From: Ctena decussata
Taxonomy: Eukaryota > Mollusca > Bivalvia > Lucinida > Lucinidae
Reading direction: 5' to 3'
NCBI GenBank assembly: GCA_963989385.1
Contig: OZ022498.1
Coordinates: forward strand, 4,781,501-4,845,500
Length of the DNA: 64,000 bases
A model generated the notes under the pieces. That model did no database searches. It was not told the DNA's origin and saw only the letters and a program-made list of their open reading frames with translations. Shown one piece after another: positions 32,560 through 42,560 of the stretch. Each line of letters opens with the position of its first letter. Position 1 is the first letter of the stretch. Both the position numbers and the translations under genes were made by a program.

Positions 32560-33000
32560 AGCCCCGGATAGCACAGTAGGTAAAGGCCAGGCCTGCTGAT
32601 CAAGTGGTTTGAGTTCTAGATCTGCTAGGAGCGGCTGTAGTGTAGTGGATAACACTCCGGACTACCAATCCAGGGATCGCAAGTTCGAACCCCCGCTTCT
32701 CCGGTCTTTCGGATTAGACTTTAAACCGAGGTCCCGTCTCCATATGACCTCGTTGTTGGTGGGACGTTAAACCCGAGTTCACTCACTCGCTCTAGATCTG
32801 CTTGATGCATTAATCTTTCCAACCGCAAATTTGGCTCCACTGCACAGCTTTTCATACTCATCTCCCCATCCCCCCCCACCCCCCCACCCACACACACACA
32901 CTTCCCACCATCCCCCCAACCACATTCCCCAATCGTCCCGATATGACTGAAATACTGTTAAAAAGGACATAAAATCCAAATTCATTCATCCATCCATTTT
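32560..33000 (+). mobile_element. SINE family B, split by a SINE C
   Basis: The head AGCCCCGGATAGCACAGTAG and GGCCTGCTGATCAAGTGG lead to CTAGATCTGCT at 32616-32626. The sequence then jumps to 32803 and continues to CATATGACTGAAATACTG-type body (CGATATGACTGAAATACTG, near 32938) and the tail TTCATTCATCCATCCATT. A C-rich and CA-rich run lies at 32863-32900. Confidence 0.75.
32627..32791 (+). mobile_element. SINE family C nested in SINE B, 11-bp TSD
   Basis: The full-length copy runs from AGGAGCGGCTGTAGTGTAG to GTTCACTCACTCGCT. CTAGATCTGCT flanks it (32616-32626, 32792-32802) and belongs to the older SINE B. Hence family C was active after family B inserted here. Confidence 0.85.
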
Positions 33001-34053
33001 TAGCTGTTCTGTGTAGTATGACGATCATAGGTAACAGAACATTGCTTAAAATTTCAGTATCCCTCGGTGAATAGACGCTGTAGGCCTTAGTCTGCACCAC
33101 TTTCTGTCCTGAAAACTGCCTCTTCTTGCGTATTACCTGCTTCACAGAAGCAATTCATTCAAAAAACATTAGTAAATCTATTTATTTCAACATAAAATAA
33201 AGATAAGGCAAAAATATTGCTGCAAATAAAACGGTTTTACTCCGTTCTTCTATTCCGTGATTTCTGCAGACGTTTTGCTCGGGACAACTCTTGTCATCAA
33301 ATGTACCGAATACAACTGCAACTGCAGTCTTGGTAAATGGACCTATTTCATAGATAAAAAAAGGTCATGGTGAGCATTGTTGACAGTAATCTTATTCTTT
33401 CAAAGATACTATCTTTTATTATTAAAGATCATGGATACTGCCTGTAGTGTTCGCAGATTTGTAATCGTCAAGGTAGGTAGATAATGCCAGTTTAAATTAT
33501 CTCCCTTCCTACTATTTTACAGTATTGACACATTTCAAAGATGGATAACTTTTAAAGTTTCGCGAGTTTACACCTAATTTTTTGACTTTCTTTAACTTCA
33601 AACCTTACTCTATCATGCATATATTGCCTCATTGTCAAACGTGACTGCCATTTTTAGTTATCAGGCGAATAAAACACCAATTTTTCACTCAATATTGGGT
33701 CGATTTTTTCCAGTAAAAGCTGTCCCGTTGATAATAAGGGACAGAAAACATTCACATCATGTTATCTCATTACATACGTATGTATTTTCAAACTATACAA
33801 GCAAATAGGAATGGGATAATATTTGTTGTTTGATTTTTATCGAGGAAATATTACATACATGTCTCAATATTGATATTTTCAAAATGGATTCTTGGTTACC
33901 ATGGAAACGGCCGAACGTTGACCTCTAAAAACTTGTGAACTACAAACAAGCATGGTATATATCAATTTCCCAAAATTTGAGCCAAATCCGTAATTTTCGA
34001 CTTTCCACGTTATTATGGGCCAATGCTCGATATTTACAGTCAGCCTCTCTTAA

Positions 34054-35244
34054 GTATGTTAGGGAAGTTAGTTCCAGACATTGAGTCATACAGACTTGAA
34101 AATTAGTTGTAGTTGAAGATGATCATTGACTAAACAGTTTTATGAATTTTGAGCTTTCACTGTTGGTTGTTTGGTTGGTTGGTTTGGCTTTAACGGCTCT
34201 TTGAGACAGTATTTCAGTCTATATTGAGCCATTTGCCAGAGCGAAGGAGAAAGAAGTGGAAGATGGTTGAGAATTGAAAATTTCACACAACCCCCTTTCG
34301 CACCTGCTGCAAGCACAGCCAGCCTTTGCTGTACTGTTATCCAAATTGGTAAGAACAGAACAGAATTTTATTGACTTAAACTATACAAGTTCTCGTCAAC
34401 ATACGATACAGAAACATCGTAAGTGACAGGTAAAAGTGATTCATACTTCATACCTTAGTTGAAACAGAGGATGAACAGCTTAACTCAAAAGTCTCAGTGG
34501 ACACACAATGCCAAACATCGTATCGACGTAGATGCGAAGACGTTGCATCGGCGTCAACACGACGCCATCAAGACATCATGTGACCAGTGGGATTCAGTTT
34601 ACTATAGCAGATTTTCTTATATTGAAGGCTTCAAAGAGATAAGAGGCTTCAGCACTGAAAGGTACCCAGCACCTTCACCTGACTCAACCACCCCTGCTTT
34701 CACTGTTGTAGGTGAAGAGTTTTTAGGGTTTGTAAAAAGGGAAACCAATGACTAACTTCCGTCCAGATCTGTCCTCTCAAGCCAATATGAGTTATTCCTG
34801 GATTGGTACAGATTGTCTATTTGAGAAAGGCAAAAAGTCAGTAATAATGAAATGTCCATTGAAGAATTCAGACACAATAATTACTACTACACCATTCCTT
34901 TGAAGTGATGCCGTCAGCAAGCCACTAACCCCCCTAATTGTTCCATTATTATGCTGTTTGCTAATGATTATTTTCACAATATTTTCCATGTTTTCTTTCA
35001 TGTTACCGCACAAGTAATGATGAGCCAGTGATAATAAATCACTGAATGTCTTAAGAGATGGTAATTAAGTTGTTAATGGTAACAGGTAATGTGGAGTTTT
35101 GACAGACCCATGCGCCTAATGTCACACAACAATACACTCCCAACCTGTCTTCAAAGCTCTGGGTAAAGACACTATTTGATGTTAATTTTAGGATATTTTT
35201 CTCGTTTTTTTTTCCAGCAATTTCTGTCCCATAGCCATAACTTG
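34054..35244. other. No gene named; CpG-rich coding-like patch at 34449-34610
   Basis: An acceptor-like CATACCTTAG precedes 34449. The next 160 bases are locally rich in CG (GTATCGACGTAGATGCGAAG, GTTGCATCGGCGTCAACACG) compared with the AT-rich surroundings. A 98-codon frame (34459-34755) and a second frame beginning ETEDEQLNSKVSVDTQCQTS are both open for part of it. Neither resembles a family I know. A possible SINE tail on the minus strand lies at 34160-34210 (GGTTGGTTGG). Confidence 0.25.
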
Positions 35245-35450
35245 CAGTGCTCCGGATAAGATGGAGTAACAGAGATTTAGGGATTATTTTCCTTATTTCT
35301 CCATGAAAAATTACCTTGTGACCCCTCATCAGAAACATCCCGCGGAGATGGTTCTAATGAGGGGTCACAACATACGTTTTCATTGAGAAATAAGTAAAAA
35401 TTCTTTGAATTATGTCTATTACCCTTCCCTTCACCTCTTCTTATCTGCTC
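35245..35450. mobile_element. F3 foldback element
   Basis: CAGTGCTCCGGATAAGATGG is at the left and CTTCTTATCTGCTCC at the right. The centre TTGTGACCCCTCATCAGAAA mirrors TCTAATGAGGGGTCACAACA. A C-run follows at 35450-35464. Confidence 0.7.
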
Positions 35451-35512
35451 CCCCCCCCCCCCCAGCCCCAACCCTAAAAGCCAAAAAAACTAGAAAGGAT
35501 CAAAGCAGAGCT

Positions 35513-35648
35513 ACACTCCGGACTACCAATCCAGGGGTCGCAAGATCGATCCCCGGCTTCTCCCGTCTTTCGGATGAGACTTTAAACCGAGGTCCTGTCT
35601 CCATATGACCTCGTTGTTGGTGGGACGTTAAACCCGAGTTCACTAACC
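35513..35648 (+). mobile_element. SINE family C, 5'-truncated, 12-bp TSD
   Basis: It starts inside the family at ACACTCCGGACTACCAATCC and ends GAGTTCACTAAC. The TSD is CAAAGCAGAGCT (35501-35512, 35649-35660). The target is the CAGAGCT terminus of an F3 element. Truncation at the 5' end is what target-primed reverse transcription produces. Confidence 0.8.
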
Positions 35649-35653
35649 CAAAG

Positions 35654-35795
35654 CAGAGCTGAACATAAGGGGATTATTATTGGTAGATAATTCTTAGACA
35701 ATTTTCCTCTAATCTCCACATGGGTTTTCATGGAGAAATAAGAAAGAATTATCCCAGAGTTGTCATCAGATCCTTACCTTATCTGGATGTCTAAC
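35654..35795. mobile_element. F3 foldback element, shortened
   Basis: CAGAGCTGAACATAAGGGG and CCTTACCTTATCTGGATG are the ends. The central hairpin is largely deleted, and a SINE C sits at its left edge. Confidence 0.55.
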
Positions 35796-36229
35796 AGTCT
35801 GATCTGTGTCTACAGTATTTGCTCTGGTATTTTGTTCCAATATTTAGGGTTACCATGGCATGTTAAGCAGGTGTGAAGGAAAGCTTTAAACCACTGTTTG
35901 TGTCACATTGATGTAATGCTGACCCTCTGACCTTTCACAAAAATAAAGAATTTGACACTTTTTTTAAGAATTTCTCCTTTAGCAGGTGCAGTTTTATTAA
36001 AATCAAGTTGTATTAGATAGCATTTTAATGAACCTGTTTTTACTTAACCATACATACAAAGATGTAGATGTGCATATATTTTGGGAATCTGTCTTCTTTC
36101 TCTATAAAAATCGGCAAAATGTAATTTGATTTAAATTTTATTTGTCTCCTGCTGTCACAAAGCAAGGGATGTTGATAAAATGTAGCCTTCTGTTATACTG
36201 TTGTTCCTTGCTAAACTCTGTAGGATATA

Positions 36230-36435
36230 CAGTGCTACAGATAAGAAGGGATAACCGGGATAATTTAGGGATAATTTTCCTTATTTCTGCATAGAAACGT
36301 ATGTTGTGACACTCATTAGAACTGTCTCGCTGAGACAGTTCTGAGGAGTGGTCACAATGTTTATTTTTTTTGAGAAATAAGAAGAATTATAATTCCCAGA
36401 ATTATCTTCAAAATCCCACCTTATCTGGAACTCTA
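36230..36435. mobile_element. F3 foldback element with 6-bp TSD GATATA
   Basis: CAGTGCTACAGATAAGAAGG at the left mirrors CTTATCTGGAACTCTA at the right. The core AGAACTGTCTCGCTGAGACA is a perfect hairpin. GATATA flanks it (36224-36229, 36436-36441). With the ACATTA copy at 12381, this supports a 6-bp duplication for the family. Confidence 0.75.
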
Positions 36436-36645
36436 GATATAGTCATGAAACTCAACAGGAGTTAATAATTTATCAAGACACATGCAAAAAAAGATAACTA
36501 TTGTATACCCATTTAATGAGTTATCCCCCCTTCGTTACTGTTCATGTCTAGGCTCTAACGCTTATGTTTGGGACAGAAATTCTTGAAGCTTCGCATATAA
36601 TTATGTTACTCAAACAATGAGTCACATTCAAGCTGAAGATTCTGA

Positions 36646-36838
36646 GAAGCCCCAGTAGCTCAGTGGGTTAAGTGCTGGCCTACTGATCTAGCGGACCCGC
36701 TTGAGACTAGAATCTTTCCTACCCTAACCGGGGTTCCATTGAACACAGCCTACCATTATCACCCTCACATTGTCCTGATATGACTGAAATACTGTTGAAA
36801 AGGACATAAAATCGCAAGTCATCCATCGTCCATCCATT
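36646..36838 (+). mobile_element. SINE family B with 12-bp TSD
   Basis: The head GCCCCAGTAGCTCAGTGGG contains box A, and GGCCTACTGATCTAGCGG follows. The body CTGATATGACTGAAATACTG leads to the tail CATCCATCGTCCATCCATT. TGAAGATTCTGA lies on both sides (36634-36645, 36839-36850). Box B is degenerate. Confidence 0.85.
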
Positions 36839-36899
36839 TGAAGATTCTGACTAATCTACTTTAGGAGTTATCTGCTCTTCACAAATGTACAGTTGTAAA

Positions 36900-37770
36900 A
36901 ATTTTGATTTTCTATGTCTTGGCAAACTCTTCAGTCCTTTATGATAGTTTTATGAAACTTCACAATTGCAGTCTCTAAATGAGACAACATATCTTGATTA
37001 AAAAAGACAAATTTTTATCCCGTAGTTATATGGATTATCTGCCCCTGACCCTTCACCAAAATTTCATGCAAAGGCTATAGTTCTTTAGCTCTTCAGAATA
37101 TTTTTTAAGTTTCACACATGCATTCATCTCAGTGAGCCAGTATGTCATAAAGACATTTCTCAGTATCTTGAGTTATCTGCCCTTTGCACAATTTCATGTC
37201 ATGACTATAGCTCTTTTACCCATTACAGTAATTTCATGGAACTTCACAGATGCATTCAATTTAATGAGATGACATAGCTTAAAGAGAATAAACACCTCTT
37301 GGTCTCTTCATTTATGAGTTACCAGCCCTAGCAAACATGCCATTTCCAAGCCTTAGCTCTTTTATCCCTGGAATACTTTCATGAAACTTCACAGAGTCAG
37401 TCATCTTAATGAAATACAATGTCATGACAGAAAAAAGACAACTTTCAGCTGTTAGTTTATAAGTTATGTGTCCTTGGCAAAGTTACATTCTTGGCTGTTG
37501 TTCCTTAACTAATTGAAATGTTTTCATGAAACTTAACACATGTGTTCATCTTACTCAAACACTTGTTTTTTTGTCTCATTATTTTTTATCTGCCTTGCTA
37601 AAATTTCTGGCCCTGGCTATACCTTACACTTAGCTTTTGAATATTTACACAAAAATTCTTATATTCACTCATCCTAATGGGACAAATTTCATGAATGAAA
37701 AAGACTTGACCTCTCGATATCTTTATGGGTAATCTGCCCTTGGCAAAATCATTATTGTGGTGGAGACTTT
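36900..37770. repeat. Degenerate tandem array, ~155-185-bp units
   Basis: About five to six units share ATGAAACTTCACAnATGCATT, GAGTTATCTGCCCTTTGC and GGCTATAGCTCTTTTA-like motifs. Such arrays are the central part of the Helitron-like elements elsewhere in this window, but I see no matching ends here. Confidence 0.55.
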
Positions 37771-38318
37771 GGTCACTTTGAGGCAGTTTCGTATTCTGAT
37801 TTGTGCTGCTCTCAAACCATGGTTTTCACTTAATATAAGAAATATTACTGTCCTGTTTACAGTGTGTCAGAATTTTGACCTCCAAAATTTTGACTGTAGA
37901 CCTCCAATATTTGGTCCCTTCTACTGAGCTTTCCTGACAAGATCTTATTAATGAAGACCAAAGAAAGTTTAAAAAAATGAAAAGCATTCACGTCTTATCT
38001 TGATAACAAACAAAATTCTGCATGTTTGTAATTTAGTAATTGAATTTTTCTTTGATTTGTGAACTGTGATATACAACAATTTTTGTGTACGCTTTTACAA
38101 TTTCATTATTTGACAAGCCATGTCATTTAACATGAAAATGTTTTTAATGAACAGTATTAAATGTTGTAATCTTGTGCAGAAAATTACAGTGAGAATGTGG
38201 GTTTTACAATTGATATAGTTGAGAGCATACATATACATGGATGTATGCCTGAACCTGGTCAAAAATACAGCCCAGCCTCCCCTAATGCTCATCTCCCACA
38301 GATGGTCACCTCTTAGTA
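37771..38318. other. No feature recognised
   Basis: AT-rich sequence with short frames only. Confidence 0.3.
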
Positions 38319-38459
38319 GGATAACACTCCGGACTACCAACCCAGGGGTCGCAAGTTCGATCACCCGCTTCTCCGGTCTTTCGGATGAGACTTTAAACCG
38401 AGGTCCCGTCTCCATATGACCTCGTTGTTGGTGGGATGTTAAACCCGAGTTCACTCACT
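38319..38459 (+). mobile_element. SINE family C, 5'-truncated, 12-bp TSD
   Basis: It begins GGATAACACTCCGGACTACC and ends GAGTTCACTCACT. CACCTCTTAGTA flanks it (38307-38318, 38460-38471). It is very close in sequence to the 32627 copy, so it is young. Confidence 0.85.
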
Positions 38460-38761
38460 CACCTCTTAGTAACGGTCACTTTCAATTTCCCTCCTGTTTT
38501 ATTTCTTGTATTTTTCATCTCTCACAAGCGGTCATCTCTTTTTCCTGGTCAGCAGTTGCAATTTCCAAAGAAAAACGGTCAGAATTACCTCTGTCATGGC
38601 CAGTTTTTTATGGTGGAGTACGGTACTTTTTCCAATACCAAGCGAGATTTAAATCTCTTTTGCCTGCATCAGCCTTGTTCTTTGAATTTTCAGTAGGATA
38701 TAGCTTGAATGTAGCCTTTTTTTAAATTTTGCAGACATAAAATTTGTCATTGTTTTAGTCT

Positions 38762-39745
38762 AGTCTATCCCATAACCTTACAAGGTCGTTGGGGCACCAC
38801 AGATGACTACAACAATCCCTTTTCACCTAATCCTGTCTTCAGCTGTCCTAGCTGAGCTAGCAAAATCCATCCCTGTCCACTCCTTAATATTGCCTACCCA
38901 CCTCTTTTTCTGTCTACCTCTCTTTCTCTTTCCTTTCACTGTGTCCTGCAGAATTGTCTTTGCTGAACCAGAAGACCTTGAGACATGGCCAAACCACCTC
39001 AGTTTCCATTTCTTGACCAAGGTCAGGAGTTCCTCATATTCTTCAATGGCTGCTTGGATCATTCTGTGAACCTCCTCATTGGTTATATGGTCCTTGTACG
39101 AAATGTTCAGTAAACTTCGGTAGCATCTCATCTCAAAAGCATGCGTTCTTTTCTCTAACTCTGCTGTCAAGGTCCATTACTCACAGGCGTACAGAAAAAT
39201 GGATATGATAAGGGAGCGCATCAGCTTCACCTTTGATCCAAGAGATATGTTGCCATCTCTCCATATTGGCTTCAGCTTTGTCAGAGCTGCAGTGGCTTGT
39301 GCAATCCTTGAGAGAACCTCTGGTTTTGAGCCTTCATCTGAGACAGTTGCTCCAAGGTACTTGAAACTTGTAACTGTTCCAAGCTTCTGTCCTTTAACCT
39401 TGATCTCCCTCTGGATGCTGCTGGCACTGTTTGTCATTATAGCTTGGTCTTCTCGGCACTTATCTCCGTTTTATACCTTGTGCAGGTTTTGTCAAGACTT
39501 TCAACTAGGGCTTCTAGTTTCTGCTCTTTCTCAACAAGAGCATCAATGTCATCACCAAACCACAGATTGGTAATATTTCTGCCACGTATGCTTACCTTTC
39601 CATCATGTTCTTCCAGAGCATCAGACATGAAGAGGGTTGGTGAGAGAAGGCATCCTTGCCGGACTCCAACTGTTGCTCTGAACCATCCTCCTGTGCTGCC
39701 ATTCATCTGAACTGCACTTACAGCCTTGTCACAGAGGTGCTAAAT
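38762..39745 (-). pseudogene. LINE reverse transcriptase relic, copy 2
   Basis: The minus strand encodes the C-terminal half of a non-LTR retrotransposon reverse transcriptase. From 39706 the frame has ATVGVRQGCLLSPTLF (the RQG..SP.LF motif), then NLWFGDDIDALVEKEQ at the catalytic site, where F-A-D-D is usual and F-G-D-D is read. Further on come TSFKYLGATVSDEGSK, RSLIISIFLYACE, then TAELEKRTHAFEMRCY and KRKRGRQKKRWVGNIKEWTG. Two breaks are visible: a 2-base insertion after AEKTKL near 39437 shifts the frame, and a TAA follows YACE near 39174. Endonuclease and 5' parts are missing. It is probably RTE-like, and it is homologous to copy 1 at 1418-2640. Confidence 0.8.
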
Positions 39746-39933
39746 TGCGCAAACTAGATTTGCATGGATATAATTGTACTTCCACATGGTGTCATGGTTT
39801 TAAGGGTAAACCAAAAATCTGTTACCTCCAGACTAAAATGCACTGAATACATTTCAGGGTATTTTGAGCTTATCTAAAACTATGTGTTCACAAATCACAT
39901 GTATGGTACTTCAATGCAAACCCATGCAGCCCT

Positions 39934-40174
39934 GGGCCCGGTTCAAAACTAAAGACATCGTTAACTAATGAGATGTTAAATTTTGAAATGCAATATATGG
40001 AAAAATGCTGCCATTTTTAGCTGAAAAAATGTGAGAAGCTTTTGCAGTGCAAAAGCTTCTCACATTTTTTCAGCAAAAAAAATCATTGTATTTGTTTATA
40101 AAAATGTAAAACACTTAATGAGTTGACCTTTTAACGAGCTGGTTAGGCTAACGATGCTTTGAACAACTGGGCCC
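39934..40174. mobile_element. Foldback element with GGGCCC ends
   Basis: GGGCCCGGTTCAAAACTAAA at the left mirrors GCTTTGAACAACTGGGCCC at the right, and CATCGTTAACTAATGAG pairs with GGTTAGGCTAACGATG loosely. The centre (40020-40073) is a perfect hairpin with 26-base arms (GAAAAAATGTGAGAAGCTTT and inverse). There is one copy in the window. Confidence 0.7.
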
Positions 40175-41114
40175 TGAACTGTTGAATATTTATGATAAAG
40201 ACATTATAGCCTCCCAAAAATAAAGATAAAGATGCACCAGTTTCACACAATGATCTTCAGGTTATTTATTGAAATGGCAGAAGAAAAAAAAAAGTTTTGA
40301 ACAGGTAAACCTTTCTTCTTATTTTACGTTATGGCATAAAGTGTTTAAAATAAAAAATACCAATTTCGTTACACTACAGTCGTCAACCAGACTTTGATAA
40401 TGCTATTTATTCAATATTTAGAACCTGTTGATTTTATTTAAGAGGGGTTTAAATTTCTATCCTCTGCGCTTAATTGAGCGATACTCTCGCTGTTTAGAAA
40501 AGTTAAGAAGTTAAGAAATCTTTTATATATATTTTCGACTGTCGCTGTGCTTTAGTGTGTTTTACCCGAAGGATGACGTTGTCTGTATATTAAGTAGTTA
40601 TTTGTATACGATGTAATATATAAATACGGATTCCCTTGGCTGATTTATGTGAGTGGATAATAGACTTAGCTTTCTCAAACAATAGGTGGCTTTCCCCTGG
40701 TATTTCATGTTTATTTAGATGATTTCATTGTGTGAAAAGGAAACTTAAGCCATGTGCCAATAGTAACTACTCAAATCCACTCCAGAATCTGCGCCAACTG
40801 ATCTGAGTCGTTACTTCTCACATTTTAGATTCCCCACAATTTTTTAATTGTATGTTTGAAAAGAGAAGATTCTGGCCAGACTGAGCAGATGTGCATGCAA
40901 AGCTAAGTAGTCCATGGTTTGATATGCCTGGAGGTACCTTTTCAGGTGATGCCAATCCGATATATAATCAAAAGATATCTGGCGTGAAGTTCGTAATGGA
41001 ATTTTCTGATCTATAGGCGCGCTGTTTCTGAGATTTGCCTACGTTGCCTGCTGTCCCATTAAATGCTCTATGGTTTTGGGTCTGATTGAAATTTAAAGTC
41101 CTTTTGAGAGGTGA
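40175..41114. other. No gene; faint F2-like arms
   Basis: CCAACTGATCTGAGTCGTTA near 40795 and GAAGATTCTGGCCAGACTGA near 40865 may be an eroded F2 element. The rest is AT-rich without recognised content. Confidence 0.3.
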
Positions 41115-41350
41115 TAGTGTAAAACATGGAATGAAATGGAAAGGAATGGAATGGAATGGCAGGGATAATCTCCTGTACCTTATTCCGCTTAATTGAGATG
41201 GTACTCTAACAGATAGAATTTGCTTCCACAGAGGAAGCAAAATCTTTTCTGTAAGAGTACTACTCTGCTCTGGGAGCAAATTGTAGCCAATGCAATGTGG
41301 ATTATCTCATCCATTCCATTCCACCACATTTCGTTCCAGGTTTTAAACTA
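41115..41350. mobile_element. F5 foldback element
   Basis: TAAAACATGGAATGAAATGG and GGAATGGAATGGAATGGCAG are on the left, and CATCCATTCCATTCCACCAC and CAGGTTTTAAACTA on the right. The core is ATGGTACTCTAACAGATAGA, ATTTGCTTCC and its near-inverse. Confidence 0.7.
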
Positions 41351-41644
41351 AGCCATATATGAGTGGTATAGCAAGAAAACCAGTCTTGCTCTTTAATGCT
41401 AGAAGTTAGCTGATCTCAACAGGTTATGGCATTCACCCCAATTATGCTTCTTGTACCTTTAAAGTTAAAAGTAAGTGCAAAAAGTGAAGTGCAACAAGAC
41501 GGAATTTGAGTGAAAAAATGTTTATATTACGTAAATTTGTCATATGCTTGTTGGAGCTGTAAAGGTTGAAAGGCAGCTCCTGTTGGACAAGGGAATCACT
41601 GCTGGCTGGTAGAGTTATCTCTCTGGTAGAAACAGCTGCAAAAG

Positions 41645-41850
41645 AATTTGAGGTGTGTTAATGCCCTTCCCAAAAAGAGGTCAACCCTTAAAGGATAGAA
41701 TTTGCTGCCGTACCAGCAAATTCTTTCCTTTAAGAGTAGACCCCACTTAGGAAGAGCTTTGTCGTCTATGGAAGCAAACAGGATGTCACAAAAATTGTTT
41801 CCCCTTGTAAAAATGGTAAAAAATATCTTGGAGGTGAACCCATAAGACTT
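41645..41850. mobile_element. F1 foldback element
   Basis: The core AGGTCAACCCTTAAAGGATA, GAATTTGCTGCCGTACCAGC and AAATTCTTTCCTTTAAGAGT is well preserved. The right arm reads GTCACAAAAATTGTTTCCCC and AAAAATGGTAAAAAAT. A candidate exon begins 32 bases downstream. Confidence 0.75.
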
Positions 41851-41881
41851 AATAAATTTTTTCTTTACTGTTAAATTTCAG

Positions 41882-41996
41882 TTGGAAAGACAAAGTCATG
41901 GTGGCTGAGACAAAAGCAGTTGTGAAGCTGAGTTGGAATGGTTTCCCAGGCTGGGCAGTCAAACTTGTGTATGAGATTGTGAACATGTAGTTGCAG
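41882..41996 (+). CDS. Candidate short exon, product unknown
   Basis: TTTACTGTTAAATTTCAG ends at 41881 and CAG|GTATGT follows 41996, so both splice sites look good. One frame reads WKDKVMVAETKAVVKL, then SWNGFPGWAVKLVYEIVNM and stop, just before the donor. A stop near a donor argues against an internal coding exon; a non-coding or terminal alternative exon is possible. A similar peptide (STNEVMVAETWLW) follows an acceptor-like site at 24371. I know no matching family. Confidence 0.2.
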
Positions 41997-42560
41997 GTAT
42001 GTTGTGATCTCATTATTGGCTGACCAGAGAGGGGTTTTACCCTTTGGGAGTCACATAAATAATGACCAACATTGTTTATTACAAAGTTACCTTCAGCTTC
42101 TTGTGGTCAGAGAGGGAAAGAACCTGTAATAGGCACACCCAATAATGGCAAAATCTTTTAATCTGCTTTTTATTAGTCCTCTGCCTGTCTCTAAGACTTG
42201 GGCTAATCTTTTGAATTTTATGTCACTCAAAAATAATGTGGACAACCCTTGTAAAAGAATTTGAGCCTCTCTCATTTGCATTTAACAAACTTTTAAAGCA
42301 TTGAAAATAAAAACAATAAAATTTGCAAACGCTAGATTCATGTGAAGCGACTTAGTATGCCACCTCATCTGGATCAACACTGTTTGCCCTCAGGTCTTTG
42401 AATTCTCAATATGATATGGCTTGGAGGAAACATGTTTTGAAATTTTGCAGACTTAAATTCTGTTGTTGGCTTTTAGGCACTTTGTAGGTTACGTAACGGT
42501 GTACATGTACTAAATGTACTTTTTTAGCGTGGCTTTGTAAATGCAAAGAAGTGCTTATGC

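Larger units (their letters stand above)
31058..34049. mobile_element. 3-kb TTAA-flanked DNA element, family unknown
   Basis: The left end GAGAAGCTGACTGTAAGGAT and the right end, read inward GAGAGGCTGACTGTAAATAT, are inverted and continue with CGAGCATTGG for about 35 bases. TTAA lies immediately outside on both sides (31054-31057, 34050-34053). A TTAA target is used by piggyBac and Kolobok elements; the ends do not obviously match either. The interior contains no transposase frame but has collected three SINEs (32303-33000). Both ends of the interior contain a motif like CCATGGCAACCATTTTTAGG, which may extend the inverted repeat. Confidence 0.6.
30961..34068. mobile_element. F4 foldback MITE split by a 3-kb insertion
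   Basis: TACCCTAATGTGCTGAAATA and the arm AATGGAAAATTCATGG match the intact copy at 11892-11987 up to TTAA at 31054. The remaining right end, TTAAGTATGTTAGGGAA, appears only at 34050. The interruption is the TTAA-flanked element. Confidence 0.65.

Noticed and set aside
32863..32900. Glycine-rich protein on the minus strand
   Set aside because: The frame reads through a C-rich simple repeat in the body of a SINE B.
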